A DNA stretch of 64,000 bases from an uncultured Eubacteriales bacterium (GCA_934393265.1 CAKRQL010000016.1:1-64000), one strand, 5' to 3'. Counted from the stretch's first letter, positions 34,835 to 43,538 are shown. Made by a program: numbers and translations. The notes: generated by a model not told the origin, from the letters alone.

Positions 34835-35944
34835 ATGTGGGCTGACACGGAGCTGGCGCGGCGCGCGCTCGCAAAAATCAAGGGTCCGAACGGAAAGGCA
34901 CCCCGCACTGCGGAGGACATGGATGCCGCGAGAGATTACATAAAAAAGAAGGTACTTGAAAACGTTTACGGCGTTCTGCCGCCGAAGCCGGACAGAATAC
35001 ACGCGGAAGAGGTGTCCCGCGATGTGTCTTTCTGCGCCGGGAAAGCCGACCTCGTTGTATACAGGCTTGTCTCCGAATACCCGGATAAGGTATTCTCGTT
35101 CCCCCTGCGCGTCGTAATACCTAAAACCGGCACGCCGTGCCCCGCATTCGTACATATAAATTTCCGGCCGAACGTGCCCGACCGCTATCAGCTCACCGAG
35201 GAAATAGTCGACCGCGGGTATGCCGTCCTCTCATTCTGCTACGAAGAGGTGGCGACCGACGACGGAAACTTCCGCGCCGCGTGCGAAAAACATCTTACAA
35301 ACGGCAGACGGCGCGCCGACGCGACGGGAAAAATCGCGATGTGGGCATGGGCGGCTATGCGCGTTATGGACTACATTGAGACAATACCGGAGCTTATTGA
35401 CAAGGACGAGGTCGCGGTCATCGGTCACTCCCGGCTCGGAAAAACCGCGCTGCTCACAGGAGCGATGGACGAGAGATTCAGGTATGTTATATCCAATGAC
35501 TCCGGCTGCTCGGGCGCGGCGATAACCAAGGACAAGATAGGCGAGACGCAGGAAAAGATAACTACGACATTCCCGTTCTGGTTCTGCCCCCGGTATATAA
35601 AAGAGGGGCAGAGCGGCGGATATACCGAGGTTGACCAGCACTTCCTCGCGGCTCTGATACCGCCGAGGCACCTTATGGTCGGCTCTGCCGTCGAGGACAC
35701 GTGGTCAGACCCGGACAGCGAGTATCTGAACGTATACAAAACGAACGAGATATACAGGCTCTACGGCATGACGGGGCTCGTCACGGACGGAGAGCGTCCT
35801 GTATGTCCCATAACCCTCTCCGACGGTGACGCGCACTATCACCTGCGGCGCGGCGCGCACTATTTCAGCCGTGAGGACTGGAACATCTATATTGACTATA
35901 TTGACGCATGCCGCAAAAGGAAAGAAGAAAAGGTAAATGAATAA
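34835..35944 (+). CDS. CE15-like alpha/beta-hydrolase (glucuronoyl/acetyl-xylan esterase type)
   Basis: 369 residues, no signal peptide, so cytoplasmic. Nucleophile elbow GHSRLGKTALL (Ser199 in GHSRLG) with the following GAMDERFRYVISNDSGCSG, upstream WAWAAMRVMDYI, and a late His in RRGAHYFSREDW. The SRxGK elbow is characteristic of CE15 glucuronoyl esterases, which cut lignin-glucuronate esters; many intracellular Firmicutes members have unclear substrates. Overlaps bioY by 8 nt. Confidence 0.8.
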   Translation: MWADTELARRALAKIKGPNGKAPRTAEDMDAARDYIKKKVLENVYGVLPPKPDRIHAEEVSRDVSFCAGKADLVVYRLVSEYPDKVFSFPLRVVIPKTGTPCPAFVHINFRPNVPDRYQLTEEIVDRGYAVLSFCYEEVATDDGNFRAACEKHLTNGRRRADATGKIAMWAWAAMRVMDYIETIPELIDKDEVAVIGHSRLGKTALLTGAMDERFRYVISNDSGCSGAAITKDKIGETQEKITTTFPFWFCPRYIKEGQSGGYTEVDQHFLAALIPPRHLMVGSAVEDTWSDPDSEYLNVYKTNEIYRLYGMTGLVTDGERPVCPITLSDGDAHYHLRRGAHYFSREDWNIYIDYIDACRKRKEEKVNE

Positions 35945-36509
35945 TACCGGTGTAAAGGGAGCAAGGCTCCGCACGATTGATATAACAATGATAGGTCTCT
36001 TCTGCGCGCTCAATGCCGTATGCGCGTGGATTTCGTTCCCCATAGCGGAGATACCGATAACCATGCAGACTTTCTCGGTCTTTCTCACCCTCGCGGTGCT
36101 CGGCGGTATGCGGGGGACTATTTCGATAGCCCTCTATGTCGCGCTCGGCGCTGTCGGAGTGCCGGTGTTCTCCGGGATGAGAGGCGGGATAGGCGTATTG
36201 CTCGGTGTGACTGGCGGGTACATTATAGGCTTCATCTTCTCATCTCTCGTCTTTTGGCTCATAACCGCGAGGCTCGGTAACGGGATCGTTGTAACGGCGC
36301 TCGCCTCGGTTATCGGGCTCATAATCTGCTACGCCTTCGGTTCCCTTTGGTTTATGGCAGTGTATGCGAGCGGCACGGGCTCAATAGGTCTCGGCGCGGT
36401 GCTGATAAAATGCGTCGTCCCCTATCTTATTCCGGACGCGGTCAAAATCGCGCTCGCCGTCTCGGTATCCGGAACGCTACGGAAAATAATGAAAAACAGA
36501 GCCGCCTGA
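35937..36509 (+). CDS. bioY: BioY family ECF transporter S component
   Basis: 190 residues, about six membrane segments. The BioY signature AEIPITMQTFSVFLTLAVLGG, ALYVALGAVGVPVFSGMRGGI and GVTGGYIIGFI are all present. BioY captures biotin at high affinity and normally pairs with EcfA/A'/T energy-coupling proteins encoded elsewhere. No BirA box or riboswitch is seen, and the gene is translationally coupled to the esterase, so control by biotin is not evident here. Confidence 0.93.
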   Translation: MNNTGVKGARLRTIDITMIGLFCALNAVCAWISFPIAEIPITMQTFSVFLTLAVLGGMRGTISIALYVALGAVGVPVFSGMRGGIGVLLGVTGGYIIGFIFSSLVFWLITARLGNGIVVTALASVIGLIICYAFGSLWFMAVYASGTGSIGLGAVLIKCVVPYLIPDAVKIALAVSVSGTLRKIMKNRAA

Positions 36510-36520
36510 AAAGAAAAAAT

Positions 36521-36566
36521 GCGGGTGTCCCGGACATATCGGGGCATCCGCTTATTTTATTTTTCA
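36521..36566 (+). terminator. Terminator between bioY and the convergent lipoprotein gene
   Basis: GCGGGTGTCCCG pairs with CGGGGCATCCGC (36521-36551) followed by TTATTTTATTTTTC; an A-rich run on the other side could serve the opposite strand. Confidence 0.8.
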
Positions 36567-36602
36567 CCTTTTTCTTGCTCATATTCCGGCGGGTTCCTTT
36601 GT

Positions 36603-38546
36603 TCAGACCGCCCAGAGGACGCCGTTTCCGTCAGGCTCTCCCGAGACGGAGGAGGATGTGCCTATGGTCGCAGTGCTGTCGCCGAGGAATACCACAAGCG
36701 CGCTCTGCGCCGACTTCACAAGATAGAAGACATAGCCGTCTACCGTGACGTAGCTGCCCGCCGTCAGTCTCGCGGTCGCGCTCTTGCCGACGGTGTTGAA
36801 GGACGGTGTCGAGCTCGTGCTCTCGGAGCTCATGCCGCCACTGTTGCCAATCGCTAAGACATAGCCGCCGGAATAGGTATACCCCGCCTCGGTATCTATC
36901 GCGGAGTCGGAGTTCCCGGAGGAGATTATCACGCATCTGCCGCCGGAGAACACAATACCCGTTCCGCTCGTGCGACTGTTCGAGTCAAAGCCGTCACCGC
37001 CGGCGTTCACATACACGTATCCGCCGGAGACGCTTATTGCGGTGCCGGAGGTCGCATTACCGTTCAGCCCGTCGTCAGATGAGACGACAGAGACGACACC
37101 GCCGGAGACCGAAACGGCGCTCCCCTCGAGCCCCTCATAGCAGCAGATAACCGAAATTTCGCCGCCCGTGACAGCGAGATTACCGTCGGCGTGCATTGCG
37201 TCATCGTCCGAAAAAAGAGTGAGCTTTCCGCCCAAGACCGAAACGTTGCCCGCCGGGGTCGCGCCGGAGTCAAGCGCGTCATCCGTGCCCGCATGTACCG
37301 CGTCGTCGTGCGACTTCACGGTTATTGTGCCCGCCGCGATGCTGACGGCGTTTGCCGCCTTTATTCCCTTTGAAGAGTAGTCGCTCTTATTGCCGTTGCC
37401 CTCGCCCGGCATACCTCCGCCACCCGGAAAACCGCCACCGCCGGGACCTCCGCCACCGCCGGGACCTCCGCCACCGCCGGGAAAGCCACCGCCACCCGGG
37501 CGACCGCCCGCGGCGGTAACCGAATAAGAGGCTACGGCGGAGGATGTGCCCTCCTCCGCCTCGGTATACTTAGAATAGCTGTCGGTGAATATCTGAATAT
37601 CGACGGTGGCGAAGCTTTCGTCTATTACGGAGTTGTATGCGGCGTCTATACCGTCAAGAGCGGCATAGATAAGTACGGTTCCGCCGGAAATTGTTACGGT
37701 GCCGCGCTGCCTGCCGCTCGCCGAGACGTCGGCATTCTTCGTCTTTATTCCGTCGCCGCTCCTCGCTATAAGGGTTATATTACCCGAGAGCACCGTCACA
37801 TTGTCGTTTCCTTTAAGAGCATTGTCCTCACACTCAACAAGGAGGACGAGGTTCTTTACCTCAAGGTCGTCCTTTGTGTGTATTCCGTTGTTTTCCGCGG
37901 AATAGACCGTGAGATTTCCTTTCCCCTGAACATCGGTATCGCAATCCGAGTAGACGGCGGAGGATATACCGTTCACATCCGTCACCACGGCGCGCATATC
38001 GTATATATAGTTTTCCGTTCCTTTTTTTGCTGATATTTTCAGCTTATCCGCGCCGAGCGACACCAGAGGGGCGGTGTCGTAGGACGTGAGCTTCAGCCCC
38101 GAGAGCTCAAGCTCGATTGAATAAAGCGCGTTTCCGGTGACGGCTATATGCCCGTAAAACTCGCCTGACAGGGATATAACGGTATCCGCGTCGAGCCCCG
38201 TGACGGCTATCTCACCGTCGGATACCGTGACGGTGCCGGCAGTGCCTAACAGGGTGGTCACCGTAAGGGTAGTTTCGCGCTCGCCGTCCACGGTAAAGGT
38301 ATAGGTATCTCCGTCGGAGGACATAAGGGTCTGCGAATGCTTATCGCCGTCGACATCCACGCCCGGGACGGTATTATCGTCGGTTATATTGCCGGAGGTG
38401 CCGCCGCCGGACGGCGTGCCGGCAGAGGAGCCGCCCTGGGAGGTGCCCGGAGCTTCGTTACATCCGGTAAACGAAAAAAGCACTACGGATAGAATGAGGA
38501 GGAGCGAGCAGAGAGCCGCCCGCAAGCCTCGCTTTCTGTTTTTCAT
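36603..38546 (-). CDS. Carbohydrate-binding (DUF4353-type) lipoprotein with beta-helix repeats
   Basis: 647 residues; start at the ATG after AAAGGTGG. Lipobox FTGC (Cys29). The mature protein is a run of beta-strand repeats of the form 'GTITVKSHDDAVHA / GGKLTLFSDDDAMHA / GGVVSVVSSDDGLNG', a right-handed beta-helix typical of this family. It is interrupted by a linker of GGGGFP/GGGGGP repeats (roughly 345-390). It lies 43 nt downstream of the DUF4956 gene. Such proteins occur with VTC-domain and DUF4956 proteins in many Firmicutes. A surface-exposed, polymer-binding role is inferred. Confidence 0.85.
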   Translation of the reverse strand: MKNRKRGLRAALCSLLLILSVVLFSFTGCNEAPGTSQGGSSAGTPSGGGTSGNITDDNTVPGVDVDGDKHSQTLMSSDGDTYTFTVDGERETTLTVTTLLGTAGTVTVSDGEIAVTGLDADTVISLSGEFYGHIAVTGNALYSIELELSGLKLTSYDTAPLVSLGADKLKISAKKGTENYIYDMRAVVTDVNGISSAVYSDCDTDVQGKGNLTVYSAENNGIHTKDDLEVKNLVLLVECEDNALKGNDNVTVLSGNITLIARSGDGIKTKNADVSASGRQRGTVTISGGTVLIYAALDGIDAAYNSVIDESFATVDIQIFTDSYSKYTEAEEGTSSAVASYSVTAAGGRPGGGGFPGGGGGPGGGGGPGGGGFPGGGGMPGEGNGNKSDYSSKGIKAANAVSIAAGTITVKSHDDAVHAGTDDALDSGATPAGNVSVLGGKLTLFSDDDAMHADGNLAVTGGEISVICCYEGLEGSAVSVSGGVVSVVSSDDGLNGNATSGTAISVSGGYVYVNAGGDGFDSNSRTSGTGIVFSGGRCVIISSGNSDSAIDTEAGYTYSGGYVLAIGNSGGMSSESTSSTPSFNTVGKSATARLTAGSYVTVDGYVFYLVKSAQSALVVFLGDSTATIGTSSSVSGEPDGNGVLWAV

Positions 38547-38589
38547 ATACAAAACCACCTTTCAACGGTTTGTTTTTTCCGAAGGAATA

Positions 38590-39276
38590 TTACAGTCTGT
38601 CGTCCCGCACGGTCTCACGCGCGATGGATATTTCAAGATTTCCGTTCAGAGTTCTGAGTGCGTCTATAAAATCGCGCTCCTTTGCGCCGGGGCGCAGGGT
38701 TACAAGGTATGTAAGCTTATAGAGCGAGCCCATGTCCGCGGTCTTTGCCGCGCGGAGCTCATGCTTTTCCGTAAAGTCCGAAAATGTACCGTCAAAGAGG
38801 TCGGTATAATCGAGGTCCTCCGGGACGATTATTTTCAGCACCCGCTCTCCGCTCCCGGCTATGCGGCGCGCCGACAGGCAGGCAGTGATTACAAGCCCCA
38901 CGCACATGAGCGCAGTGAAAAGCGCGGCGTATGCGACATATCCCGTGCCGAGGAGGAGACCCGTACACATCGCCATAAATATCACCGATATATCCCGCGC
39001 AGTCCCGGCGGCGGAGCGGAAGCGGACAAGCGAGAACGCACCTGCTACGGCGACGCCGACACCGATATTCCCGTTCACCGCCATTATCGTGACGCAGACG
39101 GCGGCGGGGAGAAACAGAAGTGCTGTCGCCATGCTCTCCGACCGGAGGCGGAGCCCCGGGCAGGCGGAAGCGGCATAAGCCGCGCCGAGGACGAGACCCG
39201 CGAGGAGAAGCACGACGAACTTCCAGACCTCAAGAGTGGTTGACGAGGATAAAATCGAAGAAAAGATATCAGGCAT
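38590..39276 (-). CDS. DUF4956 membrane protein
   Basis: 228 residues; ATG after GGAGGAC. Four or so membrane helices in the first 120 residues with the family motif GAFSLVRFRSAAGTARDISVIF, then a cytoplasmic alpha/beta domain. It overlaps the VTC gene by 8 nt. The DUF4956-VTC pair is conserved across Bacteria and is taken to be a polyphosphate-related membrane system, although the biochemical role of DUF4956 is not known. Confidence 0.88.
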   Translation of the reverse strand: MPDIFSSILSSSTTLEVWKFVVLLLAGLVLGAAYAASACPGLRLRSESMATALLFLPAAVCVTIMAVNGNIGVGVAVAGAFSLVRFRSAAGTARDISVIFMAMCTGLLLGTGYVAYAALFTALMCVGLVITACLSARRIAGSGERVLKIIVPEDLDYTDLFDGTFSDFTEKHELRAAKTADMGSLYKLTYLVTLRPGAKERDFIDALRTLNGNLEISIARETVRDDRL

Positions 39277-40009
39277 AAATAAGTCCTCCGTTCTTTGTTT
39301 CGCCGGGGAGAGCCTCGGCGTATTTATTATTTTTGTTTTCTTTCTGTGCAAGGTAGGCCCTGCCGTACTTTGAAAAAGAGGTGCGGTATATCCTCTCGGC
39401 GGACAGAACCGATGTAAGCCAGAGCGGGAGCCCGCCGCCGGTTTTTATTTCTAAGAGGCGCATATCGCCGTCGAGTATCGGCTCACCGTATACGCCCTTT
39501 GAGAGGTCAACATCGTACGCGCGGTAGGTGATATTTCTGTCAAAGGTTATGCGCAGACCGTCCGCACCGCGGTATGAGTCACGCGAATAATAGATATACA
39601 TCGCCGGGGAGAGCCCGGGAAAGCACTCAAAGAAACGGGCTATCTCCGAGAGCTTTTGCGACCCTCCGCATGGGGCGGTGAGATAGCGGAGTGCAGCCGA
39701 ATACGGCATGCCGACACGACGCTTATATACCACGGACTCAAATTTCTTTTTGAGCTCAAGATATACCTGCGTGTCGCTCTCCGGCGTGGAATAGGCACGC
39801 AACCTGAATTTTTCTTTATACACCGGCTTTTCAAGCGAGCGGCGGATCAGACGGTAGTTGTCCGTATCGTAATAGACATTGGATATTTCGCTGTGAAAAT
39901 ACTCATCCGGGGACATATAGACCGAGAGCACGGGAAGAAGCGCGCGGTATTGCTTTTCCGTGACAAGATATTTAAGCTCATATCTTCTGAATGATGAGAT
40001 GTAATTCAT
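39269..40009 (-). CDS. VTC-domain (polyphosphate polymerase-like) protein
   Basis: 246 residues; ATG after AAAAGGAGGG. Tunnel-type VTC catalytic pattern: FRRYELKYLVTEKQYR, YFHSEISNVYYDTDNYRLIRRSL, KEKFRLRAYSTPE, VYLELKKKFESVVYKRRV, YRGADGLRITFDRNITYR and LEIKTGGGLPLWL. The alternating basic and acidic residues needed for phosphate and metal binding are kept. In yeast this fold makes polyphosphate from ATP. First gene of the three-gene operon behind the regulator site at 40031. Confidence 0.88.
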   Translation of the reverse strand: MNYISSFRRYELKYLVTEKQYRALLPVLSVYMSPDEYFHSEISNVYYDTDNYRLIRRSLEKPVYKEKFRLRAYSTPESDTQVYLELKKKFESVVYKRRVGMPYSAALRYLTAPCGGSQKLSEIARFFECFPGLSPAMYIYYSRDSYRGADGLRITFDRNITYRAYDVDLSKGVYGEPILDGDMRLLEIKTGGGLPLWLTSVLSAERIYRTSFSKYGRAYLAQKENKNNKYAEALPGETKNGGLIYA

Positions 40010-40030
40010 TTTCTCCCTCCTTTTGCCCAT

Positions 40031-40062
40031 ATTGTAGCACGGCAGACTTAAGCGAGACTAAA
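40031..40062 (-). promoter_or_regulatory. Activator-type promoter of the VTC operon with regulator direct repeats
   Basis: On the minus strand: TTTAGTCTCGCTTAAGTC (40045-40062), 8 nt, then -10 TACAAT (40031-40036). The TTTAG/TTAAG units are 11 bp apart, one helical turn, and occupy the -35 position, where there is no -35 hexamer. The same layout occurs ahead of the two-component genes at 42093. Confidence 0.65.
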
Positions 40063-40101
40063 AGAAAACGAAAAAGCCCGAAAATTTTTCGGGCTTTTTC
40101 G
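40063..40101 (-). terminator. Terminator of the two-component operon
   Basis: A near-perfect stem GAAAAAGCCCGAAAA/TTTTTCGGGCTTTTTC (about 40069-40101), A-rich on one arm and T-rich on the other, works in both directions; on the minus strand it ends with TTTTTCGTTTTC. Confidence 0.9.
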
Positions 40102-40110
40102 CAAGTATTT

Positions 40111-41388
40111 TTATCTGAATGAAAGAGTGAAGCGGACGGTGCCGTTCCCTGCCGCGGCGGTAAGACTTGCGCGGGCACGGCGGGCGCAGGACTCCGCAAT
40201 CGAGAGACCTATACCAAAGCCGGAGCCGGAGGTGCGCGCCTTATCCGCACGGTAGAAGCGGTCGAACAGGCGGGAGGTCTCAAGCTCCTCTGCCGCGGCG
40301 TAATCGTTCTCCACCGTGAGCGCCGGGTGCTTTCCGCCCGAGAGGGCGACGCGGATTTTACCCCCCCGCTCGCAGTACTTCACGGCGTTATCGAGGAGGA
40401 CGGATATTATCCGGCGCACCCCTGCCTCATCCGACATGACGGTGACGCCGTCCGGAATATCGGAGAGGAAGGTCAGCCCCGCGGACTCTGCCGCCGGCTG
40501 GAACTCTGACGCCACATCCCCTGCGGCATCAGACAGCGAAAAGTCAGAGAGCGTGACGGGGAGCCTGTCCTCATCCATGCGGGAGAGGGTCACGAGGCTC
40601 TGCACAAGGGCGCTCATCTGCCTGCCCTCCGTCCTTATATCGTCAAGCCACTCGCTGTGCCCGAGCTCTGCCTCTGCTATATCGAGGTTCGCGAGAATTA
40701 AAGTAAGGGGAGTTTTCAGCTCATGGCTCGCATCGGTGACGAACTGCTTCTGCTTTTCGTAGCTCTCCGCGACCGGGCGCACGGCGCGGCGGGAGAGAAG
40801 AACGGTCAGAAGAATTATCAGGACGGCGGAGGCGGAGAGGACGCCGAGAACGCCGAGCAGAAGGCTCCTTGACTGAGAGCGGTTCATTGACGCATCGACG
40901 AACGTGACGGCGGTACCGTCGTCGTAATTATATACTATATACCTGTAATTGCCGAGCCAGCCGCGACCGCCGGAATTTACGACGCGCCCGGCGTACTCTG
41001 CCGCAGTGTCGGCATCGACCAGCATTATATGCTCCGTATAGGTTGCGTCAAGCTCTCCGTCCTCGTCAAAATAGACGGTGAAGAATCTCGTGGAAAAGCG
41101 GAGCTCGCCCCCTATATCCATATTCCCCGGCTTCGGTGGAGCGGCGTCTCCCGGGTCCTTTCCGTCCGGCTTATCCGGCGGGTCATCCTCCCGCTCGTCG
41201 TCGTTCTCGCCCTCGGAGATTTCCGGAAACTTCCCTCCCCCGGCGGCGAGCGCGTCGTTTATCCTGTCCACCGTGCGATTCACGGAAGAGACGGAATAGG
41301 CGGCTATCATACCGAATATAAGGGCGAACACGGCGATAACCGAGGCGGCAACGATAAGTATCAGTCTGCGCCGGAGCTTATAGATCAT
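40111..41388 (-). CDS. Sensor histidine kinase
   Basis: 425 residues; ATG (overlapping the regulator stop) after GGAGGAGG, giving MIYKLRRRLIL. Two membrane segments (about 10-32 and 176-198) flank an extracellular domain with an acidic, Pro-rich stretch (55-90). H-box DASHELKTPLTL (His222), N-box LDNAVKYC, and G-box GSGFGIGLSIAES. It should autophosphorylate on His222 and pass the phosphate to the regulator encoded just upstream. The signal is unknown. Confidence 0.92.
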   Translation of the reverse strand: MIYKLRRRLILIVAASVIAVFALIFGMIAAYSVSSVNRTVDRINDALAAGGGKFPEISEGENDDEREDDPPDKPDGKDPGDAAPPKPGNMDIGGELRFSTRFFTVYFDEDGELDATYTEHIMLVDADTAAEYAGRVVNSGGRGWLGNYRYIVYNYDDGTAVTFVDASMNRSQSRSLLLGVLGVLSASAVLIILLTVLLSRRAVRPVAESYEKQKQFVTDASHELKTPLTLILANLDIAEAELGHSEWLDDIRTEGRQMSALVQSLVTLSRMDEDRLPVTLSDFSLSDAAGDVASEFQPAAESAGLTFLSDIPDGVTVMSDEAGVRRIISVLLDNAVKYCERGGKIRVALSGGKHPALTVENDYAAAEELETSRLFDRFYRADKARTSGSGFGIGLSIAESCARRARASLTAAAGNGTVRFTLSFR

Positions 41389-42059
41389 TTTGCCTCCTCC
41401 ATAAGATACCCGACGCCGCGCACGAATCTTATGCGTACCGGGGCGCCTATCTCCTCTGTCTTTTTTCTGAAATTCGATATATGTACCCATATAACGCTCG
41501 TATCGACGGAGGCATCCCAGCCCCATATATGGGTTATGAATTTATCTGCGGAGATTATCACTCCGGGGCTCGCCATCATCATCTCGGCGATCTGAAACTC
41601 CCTTGCGGACAGTTTCCGGCTCTTGCCCGCATAGGCTATTTCATAGGTTCCGCGGTTCAGGGTCATGCCGTATGCAGATATTATATCCGGGGAAAACGAG
41701 TCACGCCTACGGAGCATGGCGCGGACGCGGGCGAGAAGCTCGCCTGTCGAAAACGGCTTTGGCAGATAGTCGTCCGCCCCGGCGTCAAGCCCGTCTATTC
41801 TGTCGGAAACCTCGGCTCTCGCAGTGAGAAAGAGAGCGGGGGCTGTTATTCCCTTTTCCCTTATTGCACGCAGCAGAGCTATACCGTCCCTGCCAGGCAT
41901 CATTATATCGAATACAAAGCCGTCATATTCACCCGACATGGCGTAGTCATATGCGCTCTCACCGTCGGGGACGCCGTCAACCGAATAGCGTTCCCCCTCA
42001 AAGATATGGACCAGAGTTTTCAGAAGTCGCGGGTCGTCCTCGGCTATCAGAAGCTTCAT
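41385..42059 (-). CDS. OmpR/PhoB-family response regulator
   Basis: 224 residues. Receiver domain with acidic pair EDD (7-9), phospho-acceptor Asp51 in VFDIMMPG, TAR and the KPF lysine in DDYLPKPF. The C-terminal winged helix has LSAREFQIAEMMM and VDTSVIWVHISNFRKK. Its own promoter carries the direct repeats also found before the VTC operon, which fits autoregulation and control of its neighbour. Confidence 0.95.
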   Translation of the reverse strand: MKLLIAEDDPRLLKTLVHIFEGERYSVDGVPDGESAYDYAMSGEYDGFVFDIMMPGRDGIALLRAIREKGITAPALFLTARAEVSDRIDGLDAGADDYLPKPFSTGELLARVRAMLRRRDSFSPDIISAYGMTLNRGTYEIAYAGKSRKLSAREFQIAEMMMASPGVIISADKFITHIWGWDASVDTSVIWVHISNFRKKTEEIGAPVRIRFVRGVGYLMEEAK

Positions 42060-42092
42060 ATCTTTTTCTCCTTTTTATTCTTATACAGTGTC

Positions 42093-42124
42093 AGTATACC
42101 GCACGGGACTAAAGCGGGGCTAAA
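42093..42124 (-). promoter_or_regulatory. Activator-type promoter of the two-component operon with direct repeats
   Basis: TTTAGCCCCGCTTTAGTC (42107-42124), 8 nt, then -10 TATACT (42093-42098) on the minus strand. No -35 hexamer. Sequence and spacing match the element at 40031-40062. Confidence 0.65.
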
Positions 42125-42162
42125 GACAAGGAGCCGCCCCAAAAAAGAGACAGCTCCTTGTC
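42125..42162 (-). terminator. Hairpin after the DUF975 gene
   Basis: A perfect 10-bp stem GACAAGGAGC/GCTCCTTGTC with an 18-nt loop containing TTTTTT on the minus strand. It directly abuts the regulator repeats. Probable terminator of the DUF975 gene, though the T run lies in the loop. Confidence 0.45.
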
Positions 42163-42184
42163 GCTTATTATTTTATGTTCTGTC

Positions 42185-42796
42185 TCACTCTTCGACCTTT
42201 ACGGTTATATCGCCGTTTTTAAGGTCATCGTAGAATGCGGCGGTAGCCGTCTCCATATACGCCTGAACCCACAGGGTGCCGATGCCGAAGCAGAGCGCGC
42301 CGACTATCAGCCAGCCGATATAGGAGAGGTGAAGGCAGAAGAGCCTCCACTTATTGCCGCGCATCATGCGTTTGCTCTCGTCAAGGCACATCTTCCAGTC
42401 GTACCCGGGGTTATCGTTCAGAATATAGAACGCCATCGAATACGAATAGAGCTTTATAATACCCGGGATTATGAAAAGAAGCGACCAGAGAAATACGAAT
42501 ATGTTGCTAAGGAGCCCGAGAAGTATCGTCTGCCCGGCGTTATCCTTACCGTCAAAGAGGGCGGCAAGCTCTACCTCCTCACCCCCGCGGACAAGGCGGA
42601 GAAACACCCGGTCAAATCCGTAAAGCAGGAAGCCGGAGAGAAGAAGCGCCGCTATACCCCAGGTTATAGTTGACGCGGCTCCGAGAATGGCAGTGTAGAC
42701 AAGCACAACCACAACAGCCATGAGCCACTTGTTTGAAAAAACATTACCGCCGAGGACCTCACGCGCCTGCGCACGGTACTGACTTGCAGTTTTCAT
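42185..42796 (-). CDS. DUF975 family membrane protein
   Basis: 203 residues; ATG after AAGGAG, giving MKTASQYRAQAREVL. Four to five hydrophobic segments with the family motifs SQYRAQAREVLGGN, LSGFLLYGFDRVFLRLVRG and IIPGIIKLYSYSMAFYILNDNP. The last, followed by CLDESKRMMRGNKW, is diagnostic of DUF975. No function is known. Own promoter at 42837. Confidence 0.9.
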   Translation of the reverse strand: MKTASQYRAQAREVLGGNVFSNKWLMAVVVVLVYTAILGAASTITWGIAALLLSGFLLYGFDRVFLRLVRGGEEVELAALFDGKDNAGQTILLGLLSNIFVFLWSLLFIIPGIIKLYSYSMAFYILNDNPGYDWKMCLDESKRMMRGNKWRLFCLHLSYIGWLIVGALCFGIGTLWVQAYMETATAAFYDDLKNGDITVKVEE

Positions 42797-42836
42797 AAAA
42801 AGCATCTCCTTTATATGTATTTTTTACTGCCCATAT

Positions 42837-42865
42837 ATTATATACCATTTTTGTCCGCAATGCAA
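42837..42865 (-). promoter_or_regulatory. Promoter of the DUF975 gene
   Basis: TTGCAT (42860-42865), 17-nt spacer, perfect TATAAT (42837-42842) on the minus strand. Confidence 0.75.
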
Positions 42866-42907
42866 CCTTTTCATGGACATTTAATGAAAAAAGCAGAAAA
42901 ATAACAT

Positions 42908-43522
42908 TCAGCGCACGGAGCGTATCTTCATGACCTTCTCGGCGACGCCCTGTATGCTTATATAATCGAAGAACATATCGCGCATCGTATCGTTCTCCGG
43001 GTGGAGGCGTATCTTCTGTCTTGCGCGGTCAAGGAAATATCTTTTAAGCGTCGCCTCATCCTCAATGAGCGCGACGACGATATCCCCCTCGTCCGCCGTG
43101 CTCTGCCGTCTCACTATGACAAAATCTCCGTCCTCTATCCCCGCGTTTATCATCGACTCTCCCTTTGCACGCAGGGCAAAATAATCTCCTCTTCCGAGGA
43201 CATCGGCAGACAGGGTCACGTAGGTCTCTATATTCTCCTCCGCGAGAATCGGGCGACCGCAGGCAATCTCACCGACGAGCGGGATGCGGCGGATGCCGGT
43301 ATTTGCCTTTATCATTTTCTGCGTCATATACTTACGGCTCGCCGCATTGTATTCGAGCATCCCGCGCTCTGCCATCTCGGAAAGATAGGCGTTTACACGC
43401 CCCTTTGCGAGAGAGACCGCGTTTCCTATCGCCTCCTGCGACGGGACGGTGCCGTCCGAAAAATAGCAATCGTCAATGAAGGCTACAATACTCTCCATTA
43501 TTTCATCGTTCTTGGTTCTCAT
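42908..43522 (-). CDS. lexA: LexA repressor
   Basis: 204 residues: N-terminal winged helix (EIMESIVAFIDDCYFSDGTVPSQ) and C-terminal S24 peptidase domain. Catalytic Ser123 in AKGESMINAGI and Lys160 in EATLKRYF. The self-cleavage site reads ACGRP, i.e. Cys88-Gly89 where LexA usually has Ala-Gly; Cys-Gly is the cleavage pair of UmuD. It represses SOS genes until RecA filaments trigger self-cleavage. A LexA-box-like site lies just downstream of its own promoter, as expected for autoregulation. Confidence 0.92.
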   Translation of the reverse strand: MRTKNDEIMESIVAFIDDCYFSDGTVPSQEAIGNAVSLAKGRVNAYLSEMAERGMLEYNAASRKYMTQKMIKANTGIRRIPLVGEIACGRPILAEENIETYVTLSADVLGRGDYFALRAKGESMINAGIEDGDFVIVRRQSTADEGDIVVALIEDEATLKRYFLDRARQKIRLHPENDTMRDMFFDYISIQGVAEKVMKIRSVR

Positions 43523-43538
43523 ATCGTCCTCCTATCCG

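Noticed and set aside
37390..37500. Gly-codon repeats suggesting a CRISPR-like or minisatellite array
   Set aside because: The units are in frame and encode the Gly/Phe/Pro linker of the lipoprotein; there are no spacers.
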